Shown here: positions 50,810 through 58,780 of the stretch, piece by piece
Layout of the letters: each line of letters starts with the position of its first letter
Numbering within the stretch: position 1 is the first letter of the stretch
Program-made: the position numbers and the translations under genes
Origin: Kazachstania africana CBS 2517
Taxonomy: Eukaryota; Ascomycota; Saccharomycetes; Saccharomycetales; Saccharomycetaceae
Reading direction: 5' to 3'
Length of the DNA: 64,000 bases
Assembly: GCF_000304475.1 (NCBI RefSeq)
Contig: NC_018941.1
Span: 744,001-808,000 of the forward strand
Notes under the pieces: model-generated
The model's input: only the letters and a program-made list of their open reading frames with translations
What the model was told of the DNA's origin: nothing
The model's database searches: none

Positions 50810-51756
50810 TTTTCAAGGTGCCTTCCCAGCCTTAGTCATTTATCCTTCTAAACTGTATATATTTCTATACGTACCTTCTGAAATAATGTTTATATTCAAA
50901 TATCTCATGCACTGCAGCTTTTCTTTCAGCCAGAGAAATGCCAAAATTTTTGTGCTGATCTTAACTTGAATACCATCTAAGAGGAGTCTGTGCTCTTTTA
51001 ACTAAGCCTTCTTTCTCAAGATTGACAAAACTCGATAGCTTTGGAAGAACTCAGCAAAATATATGGCTATTGGCTTTGAGAAAGACACGTTTATAAATGT
51101 TAAAAGATCAGACGCCAATCTTCGTGGCTAATCCTAATGCGGGCCAAAATGCAAATAAATTATCATATAGAGGTATGACAATTCGTCACTTGCGTCGTCT
51201 GTTAATCAATGACTGTTAGAGAAAAGATTTTTGGAGTGATTTTATAAAAAGATAGATAGTAATATTTCACGCGGCGAGGATTGCTTCGATGCATACTGTG
51301 GTGATGCAGGAGTAGCAATCTGTGGCATGGGGCCCCATTATGAAGCATCCTTCTATGACTATGAAAATTATACAGTATCCCATCCAAGGTCATCTGAGCA
51401 GTGCAAAAGTTATTGAGTAATTGTAGTCTAAAGATTAAGCTTAATTCAATAAACGTTGCTAGCAGTTATCTAGGATATGTCCTTTGGCGGACACACCATG
51501 TACAATAGTGACTTACAGTGCACCATTTTATCGAATAAGGTCATTCCGTAACTCGACCTTCTTTATAATCTTATATCCAGTTTTTAAAAAATATTGTTAA
51601 ATCCATTTGACCTTTTATATATGGTTTTATAATTCGCATTGCGTTATTGCAACCCTGTCATCATAGTATTTCTGTTCAAGACGAATGGGTCAATTTTTCA
51701 TTTTGTTGTAAACCGTATGGCGCTTTCAATCATGCACGTATAAAATATATAAAAAG
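50810..51756. other. Right inversion-breakpoint interval, tRNA-proximal part
   Basis: 950 bp after YMR252C with no gene. It contains a structured, GC-richer patch at 51278-51350 (see findings) and an AT-rich rest. A 63-codon minus frame (51202-51393) covers the patch and has no recognisable content. Confidence 0.55.
51751..51755 (-). terminator. RNA polymerase III terminator of tRNA-Gln
   Basis: Five A on the plus strand, that is TTTTT on the tRNA strand, beginning 2 nt after the discriminator base. This is the normal Pol III stop signal. Confidence 0.85.
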
Positions 51757-51828
51757 AGGTCCTACCCGGATTCGAACCGGGGTTGTTCGGATCAGAACCG
51801 AAAGTGATAACCACTACACTATAAGACC
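51757..51828 (-). tRNA. tRNA-Gln, anticodon CUG
   Basis: 72 nt on the minus strand from GGTCTTATAGTGTAGTGG to a T discriminator. The acceptor stem pairs GGTCTTA with TAGGACC (one T-G), the anticodon stem pairs TTCGG with CCGAA around loop TTCTGAT, giving anticodon CTG (51793-51795 on the plus strand as CAG). The T arm CCCGG-TTCGAAT-CCGGG includes the B box. The sequence is nearly that of the S. cerevisiae single-copy tQ(CUG) (CDC65/SUP70), which reads CAG codons. No intron. It lies within the breakpoint interval of the block inversion. Confidence 0.95.
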
Positions 51829-52398
51829 GACGCTGCATTCTTTTGTATTTTAGACATGACCATTACTGGGCATATTGATTTTTTTTTTTTTTCTTCCCTT
51901 ACAGCTCTTGGTGATGCAAACTTTTCAAAAGGATACGCTTTCGTTTGAATAAATACGAAAAATTATTTCTGCGCAAGTTCTAGTACCAGGACTTTATAGC
52001 AAAGCTGTTAGCAGTTATCAAGAAGTTAATTTTTCTGACAGTTTCTACAATATTTTCAAAGATGAATAAGCTATACTCCTTGTGATCTTGATAATATTTT
52101 TAGTTCTCTAAATTTTTTAAATTGCATCGATGACAAGTTATAGCATTGTTTTTATATTTTTTAGATTTATATTTTGTTGTAATATGATAATGAAAAAGAC
52201 TTAAAAACCATCCGAAATCAAAAACATCAATTTTGTTGTAAGTTTCATAATTCAAAACACTAATTGTTGTTGTTTTCAAATTTTAGATATATCTATATAA
52301 ATAATAAAAGACATCAATTCATGACAAGGTAATAAAACTTAAAACTGAAAATAAATAGATAACAATATTAACTAAAATAAGACATCTTTGGTTTTATT
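51829..52398. other. tRNA 5' flank and SCS7 3' flank
   Basis: 570 AT-rich bases. A T run near 51882-51893, and two of three copies of the 11-mer TTTTGTTGTAA (52172-52182, 52231-52241; the third is at 51701-51711 beyond the tRNA). No LTR ends were recognised. Confidence 0.55.
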
Positions 52399-53532
52399 TT
52401 AATCAAATTTCATGACAGATGCTGGTGCATCTTTACTTAAGTAAGTACCAAATACTTTATCCCAAAACCAAGAGGTGATACCGTAACCTAATTCATAGTT
52501 TTTGTAGTGATGTTCCAAATGATATTGTTTCAATCTACGCATGAAAGGTGGCAATTTGCTGTGATGTAAAGCATAGTGACACATGTCGTAGTAAACGTAA
52601 CCAAACAAACCACCTGCAAAACCAGCACATGCCCAGTAGTAGGGTAGTAAAAGGAAAACAGTTTTATAGATTGGCGCACACAATATAATGAACAAAGCAG
52701 GTGGGACCACTAAACGATAAGGGTCCATTGGCAAATAGTGGTGGAAACCATGCAACAAGAAATGAAGTGCAAAAGCGATATTGTTCTCCGGTAAATAGTT
52801 ATCGAAATGGAAAAGGAATCTGTGTAAACAATATTCAAGCAACGTCCATACGAAGACACCTACGCAGAACAAAAATAGGGCTAGAGGGTTGTTCATATTC
52901 TTTAAAGCAACTCTGAAAAAGTGGAAAACCACTGGTAACCAGAAAGTTGGTACTACCCACCAAGCAGTCTTAGAAAATGGTTCTAAGAAGGCATTTCCAA
53001 AGAGGGGAGCAGATTTTTGACCATAATGTCTTGGTCTATTGATTTGGTCGACATAAAATTCTCTAGTGAACTTACCCTTCAAAATTTGTGGTAACAATGG
53101 TTTATTCAAATCTAAGAATTTGTGTTTCTTAAAATCTCTATCATAATTAGTTGCAATGGTCAATTTTTCTTCAGGTGGTAATTCCACAACCAAAGTTGCC
53201 AAATCAAAATCTTGTTCTAGGGTGACTTCCACTTTATGATCTTTATTAGTCAATAACTTTTGCTCTTCGTCGGCAGTGGCCACATAACCGACCAGATAAT
53301 TATCATTATCTAAGGCCTTGTATTTTTCATCGAGCTTACCATTAACTAGTTCATCTGTGATATCAGTACCTGCATAATCTAACAAAAGACTATCAAAATC
53401 GCGGTTTTCGTCTAAAAACTTGGTAACGTCATAAATTTTTCTACTAAAAATGGTAACCCAACAGTCCTCTCTTTTGGTATGATTGGCAACTTCTTTCTTA
53501 GAAAATAGTTCTAAAGTCTTTGCTGTAGTCAT
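52399..53532 (-). CDS. SCS7: Sphingolipid fatty acid alpha-hydroxylase Scs7, with a cytochrome b5 domain lacking haem ligands
   Basis: 377 residues (384 in S. cerevisiae). An N-terminal cytochrome b5-like domain (about 8-87) is fused to a four-helix ER hydroxylase domain. The di-iron histidines are all present: HRFLFH (237-242), HFLLHGFHH (257-265), HH (323-324) and HLEHH (338-342). In the b5 domain the HPGG haem motif is replaced: FLSEHPGGD of S. cerevisiae aligns without gap to FLDENRDFD here (residues 39-47). The second axial histidine is also gone; no histidine occurs between 19 and 98. The rest of the b5 fold (DCWVTIFSRKIYDVTKFL, LDYAGTDIT, YLVGYVAT) is kept. The enzyme 2-hydroxylates very-long-chain acyl groups of ceramides; electrons presumably come from another cytochrome b5. 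Confidence 0.95.
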   Translation of the reverse strand: MTTAKTLELFSKKEVANHTKREDCWVTIFSRKIYDVTKFLDENRDFDSLLLDYAGTDITDELVNGKLDEKYKALDNDNYLVGYVATADEEQKLLTNKDHKVEVTLEQDFDLATLVVELPPEEKLTIATNYDRDFKKHKFLDLNKPLLPQILKGKFTREFYVDQINRPRHYGQKSAPLFGNAFLEPFSKTAWWVVPTFWLPVVFHFFRVALKNMNNPLALFLFCVGVFVWTLLEYCLHRFLFHFDNYLPENNIAFALHFLLHGFHHYLPMDPYRLVVPPALFIILCAPIYKTVFLLLPYYWACAGFAGGLFGYVYYDMCHYALHHSKLPPFMRRLKQYHLEHHYKNYELGYGITSWFWDKVFGTYLSKDAPASVMKFD

Positions 53533-54641
53533 TCTATGTTTTTGTTATATATAATCTAAGAATTGAAGCTAAAGTCAATTCAGTTTGGATTTTCTATGCC
53601 AAGAATAAGAAGGGAACGCAAGAAACAGAGACGGAAATGATAATATGTAAAGATCAGGAAATATTCTTTTATTTATATTATTACTTCACAGGAAAAAGAA
53701 CAGACGTGTCTGATGCTCAAGTACATAAACGAGAATATTAACGCTTCGACGATGTCGAGATTTAGTTTTGTAATTTACAACAAATCCGTGTCTGTGTCAC
53801 TTGACGCTTAGAATTCTCGTAGAGGATTTTTTTTGATTGCCCACTTCAGCTTAAATTTTTCATATTTCGACGTTTTCTACTTAGTAAACTGACACAAGTA
53901 CATTAGTAACCATTGCTATCCGTATGTCTCTCTTTATTGGTCCCGATACAATTCCCGCTTATTTTTTCTGTTTCTCTACCTTTGCAGCCGAGAGAGCTTC
54001 ACTACACGGAAGAGGAATATTTCCGTCGTACGTTCTTCTATCTATTTTAGACCGGAGTACGTTTTATGGAGAGAGTCTTTGGACGGCATCCCTTCTGCCC
54101 CCCCCAGTAGAGCTTCCACAAGGAAGGTGAGAAAACAAGGCCTGCATGTAAAAGACAAACTTTCGAGCTCTGCGTAAGCATATTCTCATCATTCCAAAAC
54201 GCTGAGGCAATTTGTTGCTCAAAATCGATGTTTATACAGCTCCTGTAACCCACCATTACAGCCAATTTCCTTTCTCCACGGAATTAAAAATGCGTTTTTC
54301 GGTCTTGGCTTCTCGTTTTAGCAAGGTATTACTTGATTAGGATACTGTTACAGTTTTCTATAGGAAAAAAATCATGAATGTTGTGCTTTTATGTTTATTT
54401 CGGGCGAACCATTGCGTAACTTTCTGTCTAGTAAATCAAGGTTTTATGCAAGGTTTCGATATCCACTTTCCACAAAGAGAAAGGCAACAATTGGCATTTG
54501 TACAAGTAAAGGAACATCAAGAATATTGGAGAAACAACTGGATGCTACATCTCAATTCTCATACAATGTCAATTCACATTTCGCGGTGCAGAGTCTAATC
54601 AATCATTACTACCATTATTATATGGAAAGTTACATGCATAA
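53533..54641. other. SCS7 promoter and ZDS1 3' flank
   Basis: 1.1 kb. A GC-richer patch near 53,930-54,180 contains an inverted repeat CGGAA-N9-TTCCG (54007-54025), which can also be read as CGG-N13-CCG, and a C8 run near 54,100. Several short frames here (up to 104 codons at 54391-54705, partly under ZDS1) have no recognisable content. Confidence 0.55.
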
Positions 54642-57173
54642 TCATATATATTTATTTCCGGGACTTACTTTTTCAGGAAAGTGGCCAGCATTTCCTACGG
54701 TCTGAGTAAGCATCGACGTCTTTGGTTTTCTTTGTAGATTGCTTTGCTCCATGAATAATGTATGGTTTACCAAATTCAAATACGCATACATGAAATTACT
54801 AACCAGTACTTGTTCTCTTAAAGGTCTTTTCCGATTTCCTAATTTTAGGTGACTCAACCTATAAATTGCCCTTTCCACGTTTGTGGCAAGCCTACAATCG
54901 TACATTATAACAGTAGAGACCGTCAATAGCGGTAAGGGAAATCCAAATGCACTATCTGTATATTGCATTGGTCCATTCACCTTTTCAGGTTTTTTCACGT
55001 CGTCAAATGTTAATTTACGTGGAGGAAGTATAGATTTGTGTTGATAGTTGGCCATATTTGTGGGCTTTTGTATACTGGTAATGGGCTTTCTACCGCGATG
55101 GCGCTGTTTGCCTACATCACCATGGTACTGCGATTTATGGGATGGGTCTGATGCTCGTAGACCGCCAGTATTAGACCCGACAGCCTTGTGAGAATAGCTT
55201 CCTCTTGCTGAAATTGTTTGCTTTCCTAATATAGAACTACTGCGATCACTGGAGGTTTGGTAGCCAAGATCTAGCAACAAATTGAAGCGATCTTGAGAGT
55301 GTTTCTTCAGAAGTGCCGATCCACTGTAGCCCTTAGGACGGACGGCTTTTAGATCTCGTTTTGATTGCTTTTCACTACTACTGCGGGGCGGCTCAAGACG
55401 ATTATCCGTAGTAGGGGAAGCAGCGACTTGCGATTCTGCCTCCTTTCGGCCTTTAATTGCATCCAAATATTGACAGTTTAGTGCTATGGCGCTGTCTTCT
55501 GATAAGTTACCATTTGATACCAATTTATTGCCATAATCATTGGTATTTTGATTTTCCAGAGTTGCAGTATCTTCTGGCTCTTCTTCATTGGAAGGAATTG
55601 AAAGTGGCACTGAATCATTTGTTCTTTTTGGTATCTTAGTCGTCCTGGTACCTATACTTTTTTTAAATAAGTTGGTGAATCTTTGCTCAAAACGAGATTT
55701 TTGTGAATAAGATACTTCCTTCTCCGGAACAACGCCAGGAACTATTTTCTTCCCACCAGAGTTACCAAAGGCATGACGATATTTTTCTTTGAATTTTCCA
55801 TGTGAATGCGTAAATTTTGTATTCAAGAAATCTATCAAATCACCCCCACTTTTTACCTCTTGCACTTTGTTATCTGATTCTTCCTCTATTTTTGCATTTT
55901 TATCTTTTGCTGGTACAAACCGATTCGTAGGATTATTAACACTTATGTGCTGACCGTTAGTTTCTTCTGAAGTCTCTCGTTCAACTTTTTCGCCGCCTGT
56001 ATTGATTTGATTCGGTACGTTCAATATATTACCTTGCTTCACTTGTACTGAATCAGCACTGCTTTCAATCGATGTATCAGAGTCGTCCGGAACATCAGAC
56101 ACAATGGATGAACTAACAGATCGTACAGAGGCTACTAAACTGTCATTAGAAACATTGCGCTTACGAGCACTATTCTTTACTCTTAAGACAGAGCGTTTAG
56201 GAATTTCTAAAGGACCACTACGGGAAAATGATGTAGCAAAACTATTGATATATCCATCAATATCCTGTGAACTCTTGATTGTAGTAACATTGTCAGAATG
56301 TAGTAGGGAGTGCGTCAGCCATAATGTCGTTGCTAACGTTATGGCATCATCTTTAGTTAAACCTGCACTACTAGAAATTTTTGCTAGTTCTTCACTCAGT
56401 TCCTTTAAAGATATGGTACTGACTACTGGGTCTCTTGAGCTTCCTAATGGTTTTCTATGTGCGTTGGCGTCATTATTTTCTGCTGGCGTATTGTTCGACT
56501 CAATACTTATGTAAGATTTTCTTAGTTTTGACGGCTTTCTCACTAGTGAATGACTTTTCTTTGCCCTGAAGGCTGACAGCAACACCTGCTTGTCTTCAGG
56601 GAGCCTTTCACTTATCGAATAATCACTTGAATTATATTGTTCCAAAGTATCCTGCACCAATTCTATGTAATTTTCAGGTTTGACGTTTGGGTGAACGTCT
56701 GCTGACACCCAGAGCAAACCTTTTGATATTTCTTTATCGTAACCTCCTTTCTTCCCTAAGTTTGCAGTTCTCGAAGACCGCGAAACAGCTCCAACTTTCC
56801 TTCCACGTGCCCTGGCAGGCACAGAGGGAGATTTATCGCGCGTCTCTGATATCGAGGTATTTCTCGTAGTCTTCTCTGATTCATCCTCTGCGTCATCACT
56901 ACCATAAAACCCCTCTAATAGTGTGTTATATGAAACACTTTCAGTTTCGGTAGAGGTACGTTTCTGCGAAAGTATTTCTTGAGTTTTCTTTGCAGATATA
57001 TTTCTTTGAAGTTTATTGAAAGAAAATTCGACATCGGTATCTGTCAACATATCTATCGACCCCACCGAAAGCCTTTTCAAATGATTCACATTTTGTACTT
57101 CATGACCCAGGGACTGTGCAGCTAAATATATCCTAGAATTCCTTTGCTCCTTCTGTATTATCGGCTCTTCCAT
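54642..57173 (-). CDS. ZDS1: Zds1/Zds2 family regulator of PP2A-Cdc55
   Basis: 843 residues from the ATG at 57171-57173 (the frame to 57197 has a TTG); 915 in S. cerevisiae Zds1. A conserved N-terminal block near 10-50 (AAQSLGHEVQNVNHLKRLSVGSIDM), long Ser/Asn/Lys-rich disordered regions, and the C-terminal Zds_C motif at about 735-805 (YTDSAFGFPLPLLTVSTVIMYD in pieces, ERAIYRLSHLKL, RPLREQVLVSNFMYAYLNLV), which binds Cdc55. Zds proteins hold PP2A-Cdc55 in the cytoplasm and control mitotic entry and exit. Position between SCS7 and RCE1 matches YMR273C, so ZDS1 rather than ZDS2. Confidence 0.93.
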   Translation of the reverse strand: MEEPIIQKEQRNSRIYLAAQSLGHEVQNVNHLKRLSVGSIDMLTDTDVEFSFNKLQRNISAKKTQEILSQKRTSTETESVSYNTLLEGFYGSDDAEDESEKTTRNTSISETRDKSPSVPARARGRKVGAVSRSSRTANLGKKGGYDKEISKGLLWVSADVHPNVKPENYIELVQDTLEQYNSSDYSISERLPEDKQVLLSAFRAKKSHSLVRKPSKLRKSYISIESNNTPAENNDANAHRKPLGSSRDPVVSTISLKELSEELAKISSSAGLTKDDAITLATTLWLTHSLLHSDNVTTIKSSQDIDGYINSFATSFSRSGPLEIPKRSVLRVKNSARKRNVSNDSLVASVRSVSSSIVSDVPDDSDTSIESSADSVQVKQGNILNVPNQINTGGEKVERETSEETNGQHISVNNPTNRFVPAKDKNAKIEEESDNKVQEVKSGGDLIDFLNTKFTHSHGKFKEKYRHAFGNSGGKKIVPGVVPEKEVSYSQKSRFEQRFTNLFKKSIGTRTTKIPKRTNDSVPLSIPSNEEEPEDTATLENQNTNDYGNKLVSNGNLSEDSAIALNCQYLDAIKGRKEAESQVAASPTTDNRLEPPRSSSEKQSKRDLKAVRPKGYSGSALLKKHSQDRFNLLLDLGYQTSSDRSSSILGKQTISARGSYSHKAVGSNTGGLRASDPSHKSQYHGDVGKQRHRGRKPITSIQKPTNMANYQHKSILPPRKLTFDDVKKPEKVNGPMQYTDSAFGFPLPLLTVSTVIMYDCRLATNVERAIYRLSHLKLGNRKRPLREQVLVSNFMYAYLNLVNHTLFMEQSNLQRKPKTSMLTQTVGNAGHFPEKVSPGNKYI

Positions 57174-57589
57174 TTTACCACTACACGATATAAACAACTA
57201 GTGACAGTATGTCGAGGACAAATTCAATAGTATGGTATGTCAATATGCTTCAGTTATGCAATTAGAAAGAAGGAATAAAAATATGAAAGAATGCTGCGAT
57301 ACACCAATTTCTAATGGTAAACAGTTGCATTAATATTATTACAGCTGTTCGCCTTAAAAGTTCTCTCACATCTTGTGATTGTTGATTTGACGAAAAGAAA
57401 ATTGGCGAGACATCGCGAATAAATCGCGATGGTCGAAGCCCTTCTCATAATCAGGGCAAAAAAATATACTGATTATTTCAATTACTGGGAGATGCATATA
57501 GAGAGATTTTTACAGTTTATGAGACTTCATGCAGAGCGTGTATAAGTCTGATTTATATACCTGTAATAGTTACTTTAATAATGTTAGTA
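57174..57589. other. ZDS1 promoter and RCE1 3' flank
   Basis: 415 bp. Contains the perfect inverted repeat CATCGCGA-N5-TCGCGATG (57411-57431) about 240-260 bp from the ZDS1 start, with an SCB-like GACGAAAA just on its ZDS1 side. Nothing else was recognised. Confidence 0.65.
57411..57431. promoter_or_regulatory. 8-5-8 inverted repeat with TCGCGA cores upstream of ZDS1
   Basis: CATCGCGA (57411-57418) and TCGCGATG (57424-57431) are perfect reverse complements 5 nt apart. Each arm holds the self-complementary hexamer TCGCGA. The symmetry suggests a dimeric factor or paired sites; the factor is not identified. Confidence 0.4.
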
Positions 57590-58534
57590 TCAGAAACTAA
57601 TCCCGTACAAGTCAGTTCCAATCAAAAACTTGAAGTTTTTAATGAATACAATTATACCTAGTACCAAAAGTCCAAGGTAAGAAGTCTCCCATAGCCTCAG
57701 CAACCTCTGTAGTGCTGCATTATTATTATTATTATTCTCCATTATTGTAAAATGAAAGATAAACGTAGACTTGCCTGGGAAACCCATAATATTACAAAAC
57801 ATGTGTAGGAAAATACATGCCCACAAGTTCCCTCCTGTCGCTATGAAGACATAATTAGTCAGAGCACCAAATAATGTAGTATATAAAACCTGAAACAAAG
57901 TACTCATCAAAATATTTAGCTTGCTGTAAACACCTTCGTGAAAGCTTTCATAAGCGTGATGTGCATGGGCAAGACCAAAAAATAAGGAGGTTTCCCAAAG
58001 TAGTTTGTCGAGTGATAACTCATTGAGAGAGTAAAACGATAAATAAGTGGTCAATAACATTGAAGTATAAAACAGCTCCTCAGTTATAGGGGCAAAAATA
58101 TAGTTTCTGACACCCCAGATATTGCCAAACAACTCAATTATATCACTTTTGAGAGTCTTACCATTCGTAAAAACATAATACAATAAGCCATCCAAAACTG
58201 GTCCAATATATAACAGATTTATCAATAGTATCACTTTCAATATATCTTTCAGATATTGTTTTATATCCCAGTGGCCTGCGATGTAATGACCTGGTATAAG
58301 TCCCAAATTTAAAAATGCGTCACCAAAGGAAGGAGACACCTTCGCAAATGTTGTCTGTAAAAATGGTAAAACAAACAGGTTTAGCAACATTATTTTGCAC
58401 AACATTTCCATTCTATGTTTGATCACTTTGGGGTCATCTCTTTTAATTTTGAAGTTTTCTGCTTCTCTAGCAGAAATATAGAGCACAATAACGTATGAAA
58501 CAGAGATATAACTGAGTATCAGGTATGGGAGCAT
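57590..58534 (-). CDS. RCE1: CAAX prenyl protease Rce1
   Basis: 314 residues (315 in S. cerevisiae), about eight membrane segments. Family active-site residues are present: E152-E153 in APITEELFYTS, the histidine of FFGLAHAHH (187-193), and H244/N248 in HMFCNIMGFP. Rce1 sits in the ER and removes the last three residues of farnesylated Ras and a-factor. An asparagine repeat (IMENNNNNNAAL), encoded by an AAT/AAC run at about 57717-57737, lies in a C-terminal loop and may vary in length between strains. Confidence 0.95.
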   Translation of the reverse strand: MLPYLILSYISVSYVIVLYISAREAENFKIKRDDPKVIKHRMEMLCKIMLLNLFVLPFLQTTFAKVSPSFGDAFLNLGLIPGHYIAGHWDIKQYLKDILKVILLINLLYIGPVLDGLLYYVFTNGKTLKSDIIELFGNIWGVRNYIFAPITEELFYTSMLLTTYLSFYSLNELSLDKLLWETSLFFGLAHAHHAYESFHEGVYSKLNILMSTLFQVLYTTLFGALTNYVFIATGGNLWACIFLHMFCNIMGFPGKSTFIFHFTIMENNNNNNAALQRLLRLWETSYLGLLVLGIIVFIKNFKFLIGTDLYGISF

Positions 58535-58780
58535 TGCGTTTATTTACAGAAGAAGGTGTCCACAATAATATACTATTTCCAGCTTGTCATACGCCTTAAA
58601 CTCTAGATCTGTTTCAAAATTTCGAATGCTCAGAGATTCGCTCTTAAATAGTTTATCTTGAAAATTTCTAGTATTGAACCTCATTTCGGACTAACTATAA
58701 ATAAAGTGTTTGACATATGATCATTTAAGCCTATATCTATATCGTAATCTTATAATACATGAATAATCTATAAATGGTTC

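Noticed and set aside
51829..52398. Possible Ty/LTR remnant beside the tRNA
   Set aside because: Short repeated TTTTGTTGTAA units exist but no TG...CA ends, primer-binding site or target duplication were seen.
56104..56514. 136-codon plus-strand frame
   Set aside because: Lies wholly antisense to ZDS1 coding sequence; a shadow frame.
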